A stretch of 64,000 nt of DNA, taken from Bradyrhizobium frederickii. GTDB lineage: Bacteria > Pseudomonadota > Alphaproteobacteria > Rhizobiales > Xanthobacteraceae. Both the position numbers and the translations under genes were made by a program. The stretch covers positions 156,035-220,034 of the forward strand of contig NZ_SPQS01000013.1 in assembly GCF_004570865.1 (NCBI RefSeq). Reading direction: 5' to 3'. Below the pieces are notes generated by a model. That model had not been told where the DNA came from and searched no databases. It saw only the letters and a program-made list of their open reading frames with translations. Positions 53,598 to 61,700 of the stretch are shown here, one piece after another. Positions within the stretch are counted from its first letter, which is position 1; each line of letters begins with the position of its first letter.

Positions 53598-54478
53598 CGG
53601 TTGCCGGCCTCGTGGCGCAGGAAGTTTTCCGCGATGTTCTCGCCGGTGGTGATCCAGACATCCGGGCACGACTTTGCGTAAGTGAGAAACTCGCGCAGCA
53701 GGCGCAGCCGCATCGGGCGGCCGCTGCATTGCGGATGCAGCACCGTCGTCACCATCGCGCCCCAGTCGCGGACTTCGTCGAGCTCGTCCCTCCACATCGA
53801 GAGCACATGCTCTTTCGGGAAGATCGAACGCGGGCTGAAACGGGCGGACAGGCCGTGCATCCAGTCGTCATAGCTCGCCGTCACCGGCAGCTCGATCGTG
53901 CCCGGCTTGCCGTCGGCGAGACGATGGCGATAGGGCCTGACGTCGTCGCGGAACGAGGACGTGTAGACGATGCCGTGGCGCACCAGTGCCACGCGCAGCT
54001 CCTCGGTGAACTCGCCGTAGGGCGCACGATAGCCGGTCGGCCTGACGCCGAGCCGGCGCTTCAGCGCCTCGAACCCGCGCTCCAGCTCCTCCTCGATCCA
54101 GGGATCGCCGGGATCCGGCAGCAGATGGTGATAGCCGTGATGGCCGATCTCGTGACCGGCCTTGAGGATGGACTCCGCCATCGCCGGATGCGCGTCGACC
54201 GACCACCCCGTGACGAAGAACGTCGCCTTGAGATCGAGCTGGTCGAGCAGCTCCAAAAGCTTCGGCGTGCCGACCCGCGCCTCATAGCCGCCATAGCTCA
54301 TGGTGATCAGCCGCTGCGCATGCAACGCGTCCTTGCTGGTCCAGGCACTCTCGGCGTCCACGTCGAACGACAGGAACATCGCGGATGTGTACGGCTTCGG
54401 CCAGGGATAGTCGGGCGCGGGATCCGCGGCGTTGGCCGGAACGAGCGGGATGCTCTGGAGTGCCTTACTGTCCAGCAT
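53594..54478 (-). CDS. Polysaccharide deacetylase-fold enzyme (allantoinase PuuE-like)
   Basis: A 294-residue NodB-fold protein. SFDVDAESAW has the catalytic/metal Asp, GHEIGHHGYHH the His ligands, and GYRAPYGEFTEEL the third motif. In nitrogen clusters this fold also includes metal-dependent ureidohydrolase or allantoinase-like (PuuE) enzymes. Here the setting (carbamoylase, racemase, amidohydrolase) favours a ring-opening or amide-hydrolase role over cell-wall deacetylation. The start overlaps the preceding binding-protein gene by 14 bases. Confidence 0.85.
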   Translation of the reverse strand: MLDSKALQSIPLVPANAADPAPDYPWPKPYTSAMFLSFDVDAESAWTSKDALHAQRLITMSYGGYEARVGTPKLLELLDQLDLKATFFVTGWSVDAHPAMAESILKAGHEIGHHGYHHLLPDPGDPWIEEELERGFEALKRRLGVRPTGYRAPYGEFTEELRVALVRHGIVYTSSFRDDVRPYRHRLADGKPGTIELPVTASYDDWMHGLSARFSPRSIFPKEHVLSMWRDELDEVRDWGAMVTTVLHPQCSGRPMRLRLLREFLTYAKSCPDVWITTGENIAENFLRHEAGNR

Positions 54479-55286
54479 TGATGGTCGCCTTCTCGATTGC
54501 GTTGTCGCTCAATTTCCACTTCGCCAGCAGCGTCTTGTAGGTGCCGTCCGCAATCAGCGCGTCGACCGCCTCCAGCATTGCTTGCTGCAATGCCTTCTCC
54601 TTCACCGGTAGGGCAATGCCGGTGAATTGCTGCGCGATGGGCTCGCCCACGGTCGCATAGGTGTTGGGCTCGAGGTCCATGATGTAGGGCAGCGTCTCGT
54701 TGCCCTGGGCGGCGGCATCGATGCGGCCTTGCCTCAGCTGAGTGCGCGCATCGGCCGAGCCGTCGGTGCCGACGACCTGGATCGGATTGCTGCCGCAGTT
54801 CTTCTCGCTCCACGCCGCGATCTGCGCCGGGAACATGGTACGGCGGCTGGAGCCGACCTTCTTGCCGCACAGCGACATCGCATCCTTGAATTCCGCCTTG
54901 CGCGAGTGTTGCACGAAGAACTGCGGGCCGCTGCGCAAATAATCGACGAAGGTCGCGACCTCGTGCCGGCTCGCATAGTCGGTGAAGCCGGACAGGATGG
55001 CATCCACCCGCCCCGTCGAGATCGAAGGCATGAACTCGGCAAAGCTGGTCTCGGTCCATTCGATCTTGACGCCGAGCTTGCGGCCGATGGCTTCGCCGAG
55101 ATCGACGTCGAAACCGGAGAGCGCGTTGGTGGCGGGATCGCGGAATTCCATCGGCGGGTAGTTCGGCACGATCGCCACTTTGAGGCTGCCGCGCTTGGCG
55201 ATCTCAGGCGGCAATTCGGCCGCCATCGCCGACGCGCTCATGACGCCCAGGAACACCGCCGCAAGCAAGAATCTCTTCATCACCAT
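54465..55286 (-). CDS. Polar amino acid ABC transporter substrate-binding protein, copy 2
   Basis: A 273-residue family 3 SBP with a signal ending SASAMAAE. NYPPMEFRDPATNALSGFDV is the binding-domain start, and CGKKVGSSRRT and GNETLPYIMDLEP are shared with the paralogue at 56912-57739. The two copies flank the permease and ATPase genes. They probably broaden the substrate range of one importer. ATG 55280 is an alternative start. Confidence 0.92.
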   Translation of the reverse strand: MVMKRFLLAAVFLGVMSASAMAAELPPEIAKRGSLKVAIVPNYPPMEFRDPATNALSGFDVDLGEAIGRKLGVKIEWTETSFAEFMPSISTGRVDAILSGFTDYASRHEVATFVDYLRSGPQFFVQHSRKAEFKDAMSLCGKKVGSSRRTMFPAQIAAWSEKNCGSNPIQVVGTDGSADARTQLRQGRIDAAAQGNETLPYIMDLEPNTYATVGEPIAQQFTGIALPVKEKALQQAMLEAVDALIADGTYKTLLAKWKLSDNAIEKATINAGQ

Positions 55287-55296
55287 ACCCCCAATG

Positions 55297-56061
55297 TCAG
55301 ATCACTGCCGAAAGAAATGCCTTGGTGCGCTCCTCGCGTGGCGCGCCCAACACGTCGGGGGCGCGACCCTGCTCGACGATCGCGCCCTGGTCCATGTAGA
55401 CGACGCGGTCGGCGACCTCGCGCGCGAAGCCGAGCTCGTGCGTGACCACCATCATGGTCATGCCGCTCTTCGCCAGTTCCTTCATCACCGCGAGCACCTC
55501 GCCGACGAGCTCGGGATCGAGCGCGCTGGTCGGCTCATCGAACAGCATCAGCATCGGCTTCATGGCGAGCGCCCGCGCTATCGCAACGCGCTGCTGCTGG
55601 CCGCCGGAGAGTTGTGCCGGATACCAGTCAGCCTTCGCGGACAGTCCGACGCGACGGAGCAGCTCGATCGCTTCCGCGCGCACCTCATCGGCTTTACGCC
55701 CCTGAACCTGGGTCGGGCCCTCGGTGATGTTCTCCAGCGCAGTCTTGTGCGGAAACAGGTTGAAGCGCTGGAACACCATGCCGGTCTTCAGCCGCTGCCG
55801 GCCGATCTCGCGCTCGGTGAGCCGACGCAGCCGTCCGCCCTGCTCGCGCACGCCCAGCAGCTCGCCGTCGAGCCAGATGCCGCCGGCATCGACCGTGGCG
55901 AGCTGGTTGATGCAGCGGAGCAGCGTGGTCTTGCCGGAGCCGGAGGCGCCGATCAGGCACATCACCTCGCCGGGCCAGACGTCGAGCGAGACGTTCTTGA
56001 GAGCCTGGAACTCCCCGAAATTCTTGCTGACGGAGCGGATCGCGACGAGGGGTCTTGTCAT
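55297..56061 (-). CDS. Polar amino acid ABC transporter ATP-binding protein
   Basis: A 254-residue ATPase. Walker A GASGSGKTT at about residues 37-45, the signature LSGGQQQRVAIARAL and Walker B MLMLFDEPTSALDPE are intact. It belongs to the GlnQ/HisP-type amino acid group. It overlaps the permease gene by ATGA and lies 10 bases before the second binding protein. Confidence 0.96.
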   Translation of the reverse strand: MTRPLVAIRSVSKNFGEFQALKNVSLDVWPGEVMCLIGASGSGKTTLLRCINQLATVDAGGIWLDGELLGVREQGGRLRRLTEREIGRQRLKTGMVFQRFNLFPHKTALENITEGPTQVQGRKADEVRAEAIELLRRVGLSAKADWYPAQLSGGQQQRVAIARALAMKPMLMLFDEPTSALDPELVGEVLAVMKELAKSGMTMMVVTHELGFAREVADRVVYMDQGAIVEQGRAPDVLGAPREERTKAFLSAVI

Positions 56062-56915
56062 CGCGCAAGCCGCAATGTGCCGCGCGCAAAGCGGCGTTCG
56101 AGCAGCATCTGGAGCGGGGTCAGGATCGAGACCACGAGCAGGTACCAGAGCCCGGCGACGATCAGGAGCTCGATGACGCGGGAATTGGCGTAGTAGATGT
56201 TCTCGGCGTTGTGCAGCAGTTCGGGATACTGGATCACGCTCGCGAGCGAGGTCGCCTTCACCATTCCGATGAACTCGTTGCCGAGCGGCGGGATCACCAC
56301 GCGCATCGCCTGCGGCAGCACGATCCGGCGCAGCGCGCGCAGCCGTCCCATGCCGATCGCCTGCGCCGCCTCATATTGCCCGATATCGACCGACAGCATG
56401 CCGGCGCGCATCACTTCGGAGGTGTAGGCGCCCTGGTTGATGCCGAGCCCAAGCAAGGCGGCGAGGAATGGCGTCATGACGTCGACGGCGCGTGCGGACC
56501 ACAGGCCGGGGATGCCGATGGTCGGGAACACCAGCGCGAGATTGAACCACAACAGCAGCTGCAGGATCAGCGGCGTGCCGCGGAACAGCCAGGTGTAGCC
56601 GGCCGCCACCGTCTTCAGCACCGGATTGGGCGACAGCCGCATGATCGCGACGACGATGCCGAGCACGATGCCGAGTGCCATCGCCAGCACCGCCATCACC
56701 ATGGTGTTGACGATGCCTTCGAGAATGACCTTTGCGGTCAGGAAGCGGTTCACATAGGACCATTCGATCTGGCCATTCGCAAAGGCTCGCGCGATCGCCG
56801 CCAGCACGAGCACGATCAGGGCCGCGCTGATCCAGCGAAACCAATGCGGCTCGCGCGCGATCTGCATTCCCGACAGATCGGGAAATCCGTCCGCGAGTGC
56901 CGGGGCCGGCTTCAT
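56058..56915 (-). CDS. Polar amino acid ABC transporter permease
   Basis: A 285-residue His/Glu/Gln/Arg family permease with a longer N-terminal part (about 60 residues before the main helix bundle). EGIVNTMVMAVLAMALGIVLG, FRGTPLILQLLLWFNLAL and YEAAQAIGMGRLRALRRIVL (the EAA-type coupling motif) are present. It is the only permease, so it would form a homodimer. It overlaps the binding-protein gene upstream (ATGA at 56912-56915). Confidence 0.93.
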   Translation of the reverse strand: MKPAPALADGFPDLSGMQIAREPHWFRWISAALIVLVLAAIARAFANGQIEWSYVNRFLTAKVILEGIVNTMVMAVLAMALGIVLGIVVAIMRLSPNPVLKTVAAGYTWLFRGTPLILQLLLWFNLALVFPTIGIPGLWSARAVDVMTPFLAALLGLGINQGAYTSEVMRAGMLSVDIGQYEAAQAIGMGRLRALRRIVLPQAMRVVIPPLGNEFIGMVKATSLASVIQYPELLHNAENIYYANSRVIELLIVAGLWYLLVVSILTPLQMLLERRFARGTLRLAR

Positions 56916-57739
56916 TGCGGCGCCGCGTTCAGCATGGGCCGGGCGACAGCGTTGGCACCTAGGCCCCATTTGTCGAGAATGGCCCTGTAGGTACCGTCGG
57001 CGATCATCGCCGCGAGCTTCTCCGTCACGACCTCGCGCAGGGCCACATCGTCCTTGCGGAACATGATGCCCTGGTAACCTCTGGCGAAGGGCTCGCCGAC
57101 CACGCGGTATTTCCCGGGCTCCTGCGTCTGCGCGTAAGGCAGCGTCTCGCTGCCCTGAACGGCGGCGTCGATGCGGCCCTGCTTGAGCTGGTTGCGGACG
57201 TCGATCGAGTTCTCGCCCGGAACATACTGGATCGCCGGCTTGCCGGCCGGCTCGCAATTCTGCTTGCTCCACTTCTCGATCTCGACCGGAAAGCTGGTGC
57301 TGCGGGTGGTACCGACCTTCTTGCCGCAGAGATCGGTCGCATCCTTGGCCCCGTTCTCCGCCATCACGAAGAACTGCGGGCCGGTTGCGAGGTAGTCGAC
57401 GAAATCGGCAGTCTCGCGCCGCGAGGCGCGATCGGAGATGCCGGAGATGATGAAGTCGGCGCGCTTGGTCTGGAGCGAGGGGATCAGCTCGGCGAACGGC
57501 GTCTCGCTCCAGGCGATCTCCAGCCCGCCGAGCCGCTTGGCAAGCTCTTTAGCGAGATCGATATCGAGCCCGACCAGCTCGTTGGTCGCGGGATCGCGAT
57601 ATTCCATCGGCGCGTAGGTGGAATTGACCGTGAGCTTCAGCATGCCGGCCTGCTTGATCTCCGCCGGAAGCTCGGCCGCCTGCGCCGACGTCACGGCAGC
57701 CAACGCTGCGAAGGCAAGCAAATGCGAGAGGCGTGTCAT
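56912..57739 (-). CDS. Polar amino acid ABC transporter substrate-binding protein, copy 1
   Basis: A 275-residue family 3 SBP with signal ending TSAQAAE. TYAPMEYRDPATNELVGLDI, the CGKKVGTTRST turn and QGSETLPYAQTQEP match the second copy at 54465-55286. It lies 39 bases downstream of the carbamoylase gene, the first of the ABC genes in the operon. Confidence 0.93.
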   Translation of the reverse strand: MTRLSHLLAFAALAAVTSAQAAELPAEIKQAGMLKLTVNSTYAPMEYRDPATNELVGLDIDLAKELAKRLGGLEIAWSETPFAELIPSLQTKRADFIISGISDRASRRETADFVDYLATGPQFFVMAENGAKDATDLCGKKVGTTRSTSFPVEIEKWSKQNCEPAGKPAIQYVPGENSIDVRNQLKQGRIDAAVQGSETLPYAQTQEPGKYRVVGEPFARGYQGIMFRKDDVALREVVTEKLAAMIADGTYRAILDKWGLGANAVARPMLNAAPQ

Positions 57740-57778
57740 GTCAGCTCCTTTGCCAACGGTGCAATCGGCCGTTTGAAA

Positions 57779-58735
57779 TCAATCTGCGTCGAGAACGGCC
57801 GGCTCGATGACGCCGGCGCGCTCGATGATCACCCTGTACTGCTCGGGCCGCCGGTGGGCGGCGAAATTGAACATCTTGTCCTTGCCCTGGCGGCACAGAT
57901 CGAGATCGATGTCGGCAACGATCACCTCATCCGCGAGCGTCTGCGCCTGCGCGACGATGCGGCCATTTGGGTCGACGATGCAGGAGCCGCCGATCAGCCC
58001 GGAGCCGTCCTCCTCACCCGCCTTGGCCACCGAGATCGCCCAGGTCGCGTTCATGTAGGCGTTGGCCTGGGTCACCAGCGTCGAGTGGAAGGTGCGCAAG
58101 GCACCGTCTTCGGTGGTGCCGCCGTTTGGATCATAGGCCGCCGAATTGTAGCCGATGCAGACGAGCTCGACGCCTTGCAGGCCGAGCACGCGCCAGGATT
58201 CCGGCCAGCGCCGATCGTTGCAGATCATCATGCCCATGATGGCGTGGGCCCAGGACGAGCCTGCGCGGAAGGCGGGAAAGCCGAGATCGCCATATTCGAA
58301 ATAGCGCTTCTCGAGCTGCTGGTAGCGCGCGCCCGGACGCGGCTCGACCGACCCGGGAAGATGCACCTTGCGGTAGCGGCCGAGAATCTCGCCGTCGCGA
58401 TCGACCAGGATAGAGCAGTTGTAGCGCCGACCGTCCGGCGTCAGCTCGGCATAGCCGACATAGAAGCCCACGCGCAGCGCACGCGCCCGCTCGAACAGCC
58501 TTGCCACCGCCGGGTTCGGCATGCTGCGCTCGAAATACTGGTCGAGAGCCTCGCCTTCGAGCAGCCAGCGCGGGAAGAAGGTGGTGAAGGCAAGCTCGGG
58601 AAACACCACGAGGCTCGCACCGCGGCCGGCCGCCTCCTCCAGCATGTCGAGCATCCGCGACAGCGTATGCTCGCGCGTATCGGCTTTTTGCGTCGGCCCC
58701 ATCTGAGCGGCGGCGGCGCGAAGGACACGAACCAA
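57779..58735 (-). CDS. N-carbamoyl-D-amino acid hydrolase
   Basis: A 318-residue nitrilase-superfamily enzyme. The three catalytic residues appear in VFPELAFTTFFPRW (Glu), YRKVHLPG (Lys) and MMICNDRRWPESWRVLGL (Cys). The FFPRW and CNDRRWPE signatures are those of N-carbamoyl-D-amino acid amidohydrolases, which release D-amino acid, CO2 and ammonia. The start is read as TTG 58735, because GGAGG lies five bases upstream; another TTG at 58747 is less likely. It leads a nine-gene operon with a sigma-54 promoter. Confidence 0.9.
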   Translation of the reverse strand: MVRVLRAAAAQMGPTQKADTREHTLSRMLDMLEEAAGRGASLVVFPELAFTTFFPRWLLEGEALDQYFERSMPNPAVARLFERARALRVGFYVGYAELTPDGRRYNCSILVDRDGEILGRYRKVHLPGSVEPRPGARYQQLEKRYFEYGDLGFPAFRAGSSWAHAIMGMMICNDRRWPESWRVLGLQGVELVCIGYNSAAYDPNGGTTEDGALRTFHSTLVTQANAYMNATWAISVAKAGEEDGSGLIGGSCIVDPNGRIVAQAQTLADEVIVADIDLDLCRQGKDKMFNFAAHRRPEQYRVIIERAGVIEPAVLDAD

Positions 58736-58796
58736 GTTTGCCTCCAATCTGTGCGCAGTGCTGCCTCAATGGGCGAATGAACCCTTTGATGCGACG

Positions 58797-58812
58797 CGCA
58801 AATTCGCTGCCA
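58797..58812 (-). promoter_or_regulatory. Sigma-54 promoter of the carbamoylase operon
   Basis: TGGCAGCGAATTTGCG on the minus strand matches TGGCAC-N5-TTGC(A/T) at 9 of 11 defined positions, with both GG and GC in place. It lies 61 bases before the TTG start. Confidence 0.7.
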
Positions 58813-58886
58813 TTACGGGCGAGCGGGGCTGCAAAATCAATTCGCTTTGCTATGATGTTTTGGCCCTGAGTATAATCGGCAGTGAT

Positions 58887-59813
58887 ATGAACCTGCGTCA
58901 GCTCGAGATTCTGCGTGCGGTCATCCGCCACCGCACCACGGTTGCGGCGGCGGACGAGCTGGCGCTGTCGCAGCCGGCGGTCAGCAACGCGCTGAAGACG
59001 ATGGAGGCGCAGGCGGGCTTTGCGCTGTTCGAGCGCGTCAACAACCGGCTGTTTCCAACCGCCGAAGCGATGGCGCTCTACAAGGAGAGCGAGGCAATCT
59101 TTGCGCTGCACGCCAAGCTCGAGAACCGCGTGCGCGATCTGCGCGAGAACCGCTCCGGGCATCTCGCCATCGTGGCGACCCCGCCGCTCGCCTACAGCAT
59201 CATCCCTTCCGCGCTGTCAGGCTTCCTGCGCCGTCGCCCTGAGACGCGCGTGTTCTTCGACGTGCGTCGCTACGAGGGTATCATCGAAGGCGTGCTGAGC
59301 CGTGTCGCCGAGCTCGGCTTCGCGCTCGGACTGACGCATCATCCCGGCATCGCGCATGAGGTGGTGCATACCGGCGAGATGGTGTGCGTGGTGCCGCCGC
59401 AGCATCCGCTCGCCGACAGGCCGGTGATATCCGCGTCCGATCTTTCCGGCCTGCCCTTCATCGGGCTCGAGCGCGGCACGCGGCTTGGCGAAGCCGTGCG
59501 CGACAGCTTTGCCCGTGCCGGTGCGCCGTTCCGGCCGACTGTCGAGGTGCGCTACTGCAACACGGCCTGCGTGCTCGCGGCCGCCGGCGTCGGCGCTGCG
59601 GTGGTCGATCCGTTCTCGCCGCGGCAGAATGGCGGCAGCGGCCTCGTCGTCCGTCCGTTCACGCCGACGACGCAGGCGGTCGCCTATATGCTGTGGTCGG
59701 AAGCCGAGCCGCTGTCGCGTCTGGCCAAGGCCTTTCTCAACGAGGTCCGCAAGGAGAGCGCGCTGCTCGAGCGCACAGCGCCGCACCAGCAACATGGGGC
59801 AGAAAGCGACTGA
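58887..59813 (+). CDS. LysR family regulator divergent from the carbamoylase operon
   Basis: A 308-residue LTTR. NLRQLEILRAVIRHRTTVAA and SQPAVSNALKTMEAQ form the winged HTH; an LTTR effector domain follows. A perfect TATAAT at 58871-58876 sits only 10 bases before the ATG, so the transcript may be almost leaderless. A longer frame to 58758 has no ribosome site. It presumably regulates the divergent uptake and hydrolase operon. Confidence 0.93.
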   Translation: MNLRQLEILRAVIRHRTTVAAADELALSQPAVSNALKTMEAQAGFALFERVNNRLFPTAEAMALYKESEAIFALHAKLENRVRDLRENRSGHLAIVATPPLAYSIIPSALSGFLRRRPETRVFFDVRRYEGIIEGVLSRVAELGFALGLTHHPGIAHEVVHTGEMVCVVPPQHPLADRPVISASDLSGLPFIGLERGTRLGEAVRDSFARAGAPFRPTVEVRYCNTACVLAAAGVGAAVVDPFSPRQNGGSGLVVRPFTPTTQAVAYMLWSEAEPLSRLAKAFLNEVRKESALLERTAPHQQHGAESD

Positions 59814-59852
59814 GCTTGCGATCACACGCGCAACCTTCTACCCGAGGCGCAC

Positions 59853-60572
59853 ATGGCACGCATCACGATCATCGAGACTGGGCTCGTTCCTCCAGAGCAT
59901 CGCGAACGCCACGGCTCGTTTCCCGACATGTTCGAGCGCATGGTCCGCGCCGAGGATCCGGCCGCCGAGGTCGAGGTCATCAGCATCCCGAATGGCGATG
60001 CGCTTCCCGATCCGGGCAAGCTCGAGGCCGTCCTGATCACCGGCGCGGCCGCCGGCGTCTATGACGGGCTCGACTGGATCGCGCCGCTGGAAGATTTCGT
60101 GCGCACGGCCTACGTCAACAAGACGCCGATGGTCGGCGTCTGCTTCGGCCATCAGCTGATCGCGCAGGCGCTCGGCGGCACCGTGCGCAAGTCGGAGAAA
60201 GGCTGGGGCATCGGCCGTCACGTCTATCAGGTGCTGCCGGAGAACGGCGTCATTGAAGGCGAAGCGGTCGCGATCGCCGCCTCGCATCAGGACCAGGTGA
60301 TCGAGCCCCCCAGCGATGCGCTGACGATCCTGTCGTCGGAGTTCACCCCGCACGCCGGCCTGCTCTACGCCAACGGCACGACGCTGACCGTGCAGCCGCA
60401 CCCCGAGTTCGACGTCGCGTTCGCCCAAGTGTGCTGCGATCTTCGCGACGGCAAGGCGCCGGACGATGTCGTCGCGACGGCAAGGGCATCGCTGGCGGAG
60501 CCAATGGACACCGCGAAGCTCGGTGGGGCGATTACGAGGTTTCTGGCGCGCAAACCCATCGCCTCATCCTGA
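59853..60572 (+). CDS. Class I glutamine amidotransferase-like protein
   Basis: A 239-residue GATase1-fold protein. The nucleophile elbow GVCFGHQLIAQAL has the catalytic Cys, and VQPHPEFDV supplies His and Glu. This is a GMP-synthase-like GATase domain without a synthase partner, so it may hydrolyse gamma-glutamyl or other amides. It follows the LysR gene by 39 bases on the same strand. Its stop codon lies inside an intergenic repeat. Confidence 0.9.
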   Translation: MARITIIETGLVPPEHRERHGSFPDMFERMVRAEDPAAEVEVISIPNGDALPDPGKLEAVLITGAAAGVYDGLDWIAPLEDFVRTAYVNKTPMVGVCFGHQLIAQALGGTVRKSEKGWGIGRHVYQVLPENGVIEGEAVAIAASHQDQVIEPPSDALTILSSEFTPHAGLLYANGTTLTVQPHPEFDVAFAQVCCDLRDGKAPDDVVATARASLAEPMDTAKLGGAITRFLARKPIASS

Positions 60573-60673
60573 GGAGCCCGCCAAAGGCGGGCGTCTCGAA
60601 GGATAGAGGCCCCGCTGCAGCAGCGAGGCCTGCATGGTTCGAGACGCCGCTTCGCGGCTCCTCACCATGAGGG
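60563..60673. repeat. Large palindromic repeat (REP-like) overlapping the GATase stop
   Basis: Paired segments are CTCATCCTGAGGAG with CTCCTCACCATGAGGG, and GCGTCTCGAAGGAT with TGGTTCGAGACGC. The TGA of the GATase gene is within it. Similar sequences are, from memory, dispersed in Bradyrhizobium. Confidence 0.75.
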
Positions 60674-60681
60674 TTGAGACC

Positions 60682-61149
60682 TCAGAACGGGCTCTCTCCC
60701 AAGCCCGCCACATCCGCCGGCCGCGGCCCCGGCGCCGGCCAGTGAAACCGGCGATCCTTCTCGGCGATCATGATGTCGTTGATCGACGCCTCGCGCCGCT
60801 TCATCAGGCCGTGCTCGTCGAACTCCCACTGCTCGTTGCCGTAGGAGCGATACCACTGGCCCTTGCCGTCGTGCCACTCGTACTGGAAGCGCACCGCGAT
60901 GCGGTTGCCGTCGAAGGCCCAGAGGTCCTTGATCAGGCGATAATCCTGCTCCTTCTCCCATTTGCGGGTGAGGAAGGCGACGATCGCTTCGCGGCCCTGA
61001 AACACCTCGGAGCGATTGCGCCAGCGGCTGTCCTCGGTGTAGGCGAGCGAGACCCGCACCGGATCGCGTGAATTCCAGGCGTCCTCGGCCATGCGCGCTT
61101 TCTGCGCGGCGGTCTCACGGGTGAAGGGCGGAAGCGGCGGGCGCGACAT
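60682..61149 (-). CDS. DUF1348 (SnoaL/NTF2-like) protein
   Basis: A 155-residue protein with TRETAAQKARMAEDAWNSRD, RVSLAYTEDSRWRNR and RFQYEWHDGKGQWYRSYGNE, which fit the small NTF2-like DUF1348 family. The cone-shaped fold often binds small hydrophobic molecules, but no function is established. ATG 61149 is preferred to the start of the longer frame at 61179. Confidence 0.87.
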   Translation of the reverse strand: MSRPPLPPFTRETAAQKARMAEDAWNSRDPVRVSLAYTEDSRWRNRSEVFQGREAIVAFLTRKWEKEQDYRLIKDLWAFDGNRIAVRFQYEWHDGKGQWYRSYGNEQWEFDEHGLMKRREASINDIMIAEKDRRFHWPAPGPRPADVAGLGESPF

Positions 61150-61242
61150 GGTAGCCTCATCGGTTGATCGGGGCCGCAATCTATCGCCGCATTTGCCGAA
61201 GTCGATAGGCCGTCACAAATCAGGCGATCACTTATCGGGCGA

Positions 61243-61680
61243 TCACGAAATCAAATCGGCCTTCATCAGCGCGCGGATCGATTTCGGGATCGGCTGGGCG
61301 CGGCCGCCGCTGATGAAGGCGACGCGGACCTCGGCCTTGACCAGCACGTCGTCACCGCGCCGCACCTCCTGCGCCAGCATGATCGAGGCGCCCTTCACCG
61401 CGACCGGCCAGGTGACGACGTCGAGCACGTCGTCCATCCGCGCGGGCTTCAGGAAATCCAGATGCATCGAGCGCACCACGAAGGCGAAGCCCGCGCCTTC
61501 CGTCTCCACCTGCTCGAACAGCGCCTGCTGCTCAGCGCCCATCAAGCGCAGATGATTGGTGCGTCCACGCTCCATGTAGCGCAGGTAATTGGCGTGGTAG
61601 ACGATGCCGGAAAACTCTGGTTTGACGATATCGCAACAGAAGTCGAGCACCTTGATTTCATTGGGTCGCTGGAAGACCAT
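61243..61680 (-). pseudogene. YbgC-like thioesterase, N-terminus replaced
   Basis: The frame resembles YbgC acyl-CoA thioesterase from FSGIVYHANYLRYMERGRTN to the end. The family's EDTD block, which holds the catalytic Asp, is missing: the residues before FSG read CDIVKPE. No ribosome site precedes ATG 61680, and the frame runs on to 61818 through the end of the neighbouring copy. No simple one-base shift restores EDTD. It looks like a decayed or recombined duplicate of the gene at 61701-62144; some residual product is possible. Confidence 0.6.
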
Positions 61681-61700
61681 AGCATGAACGTGGGGAAGAT

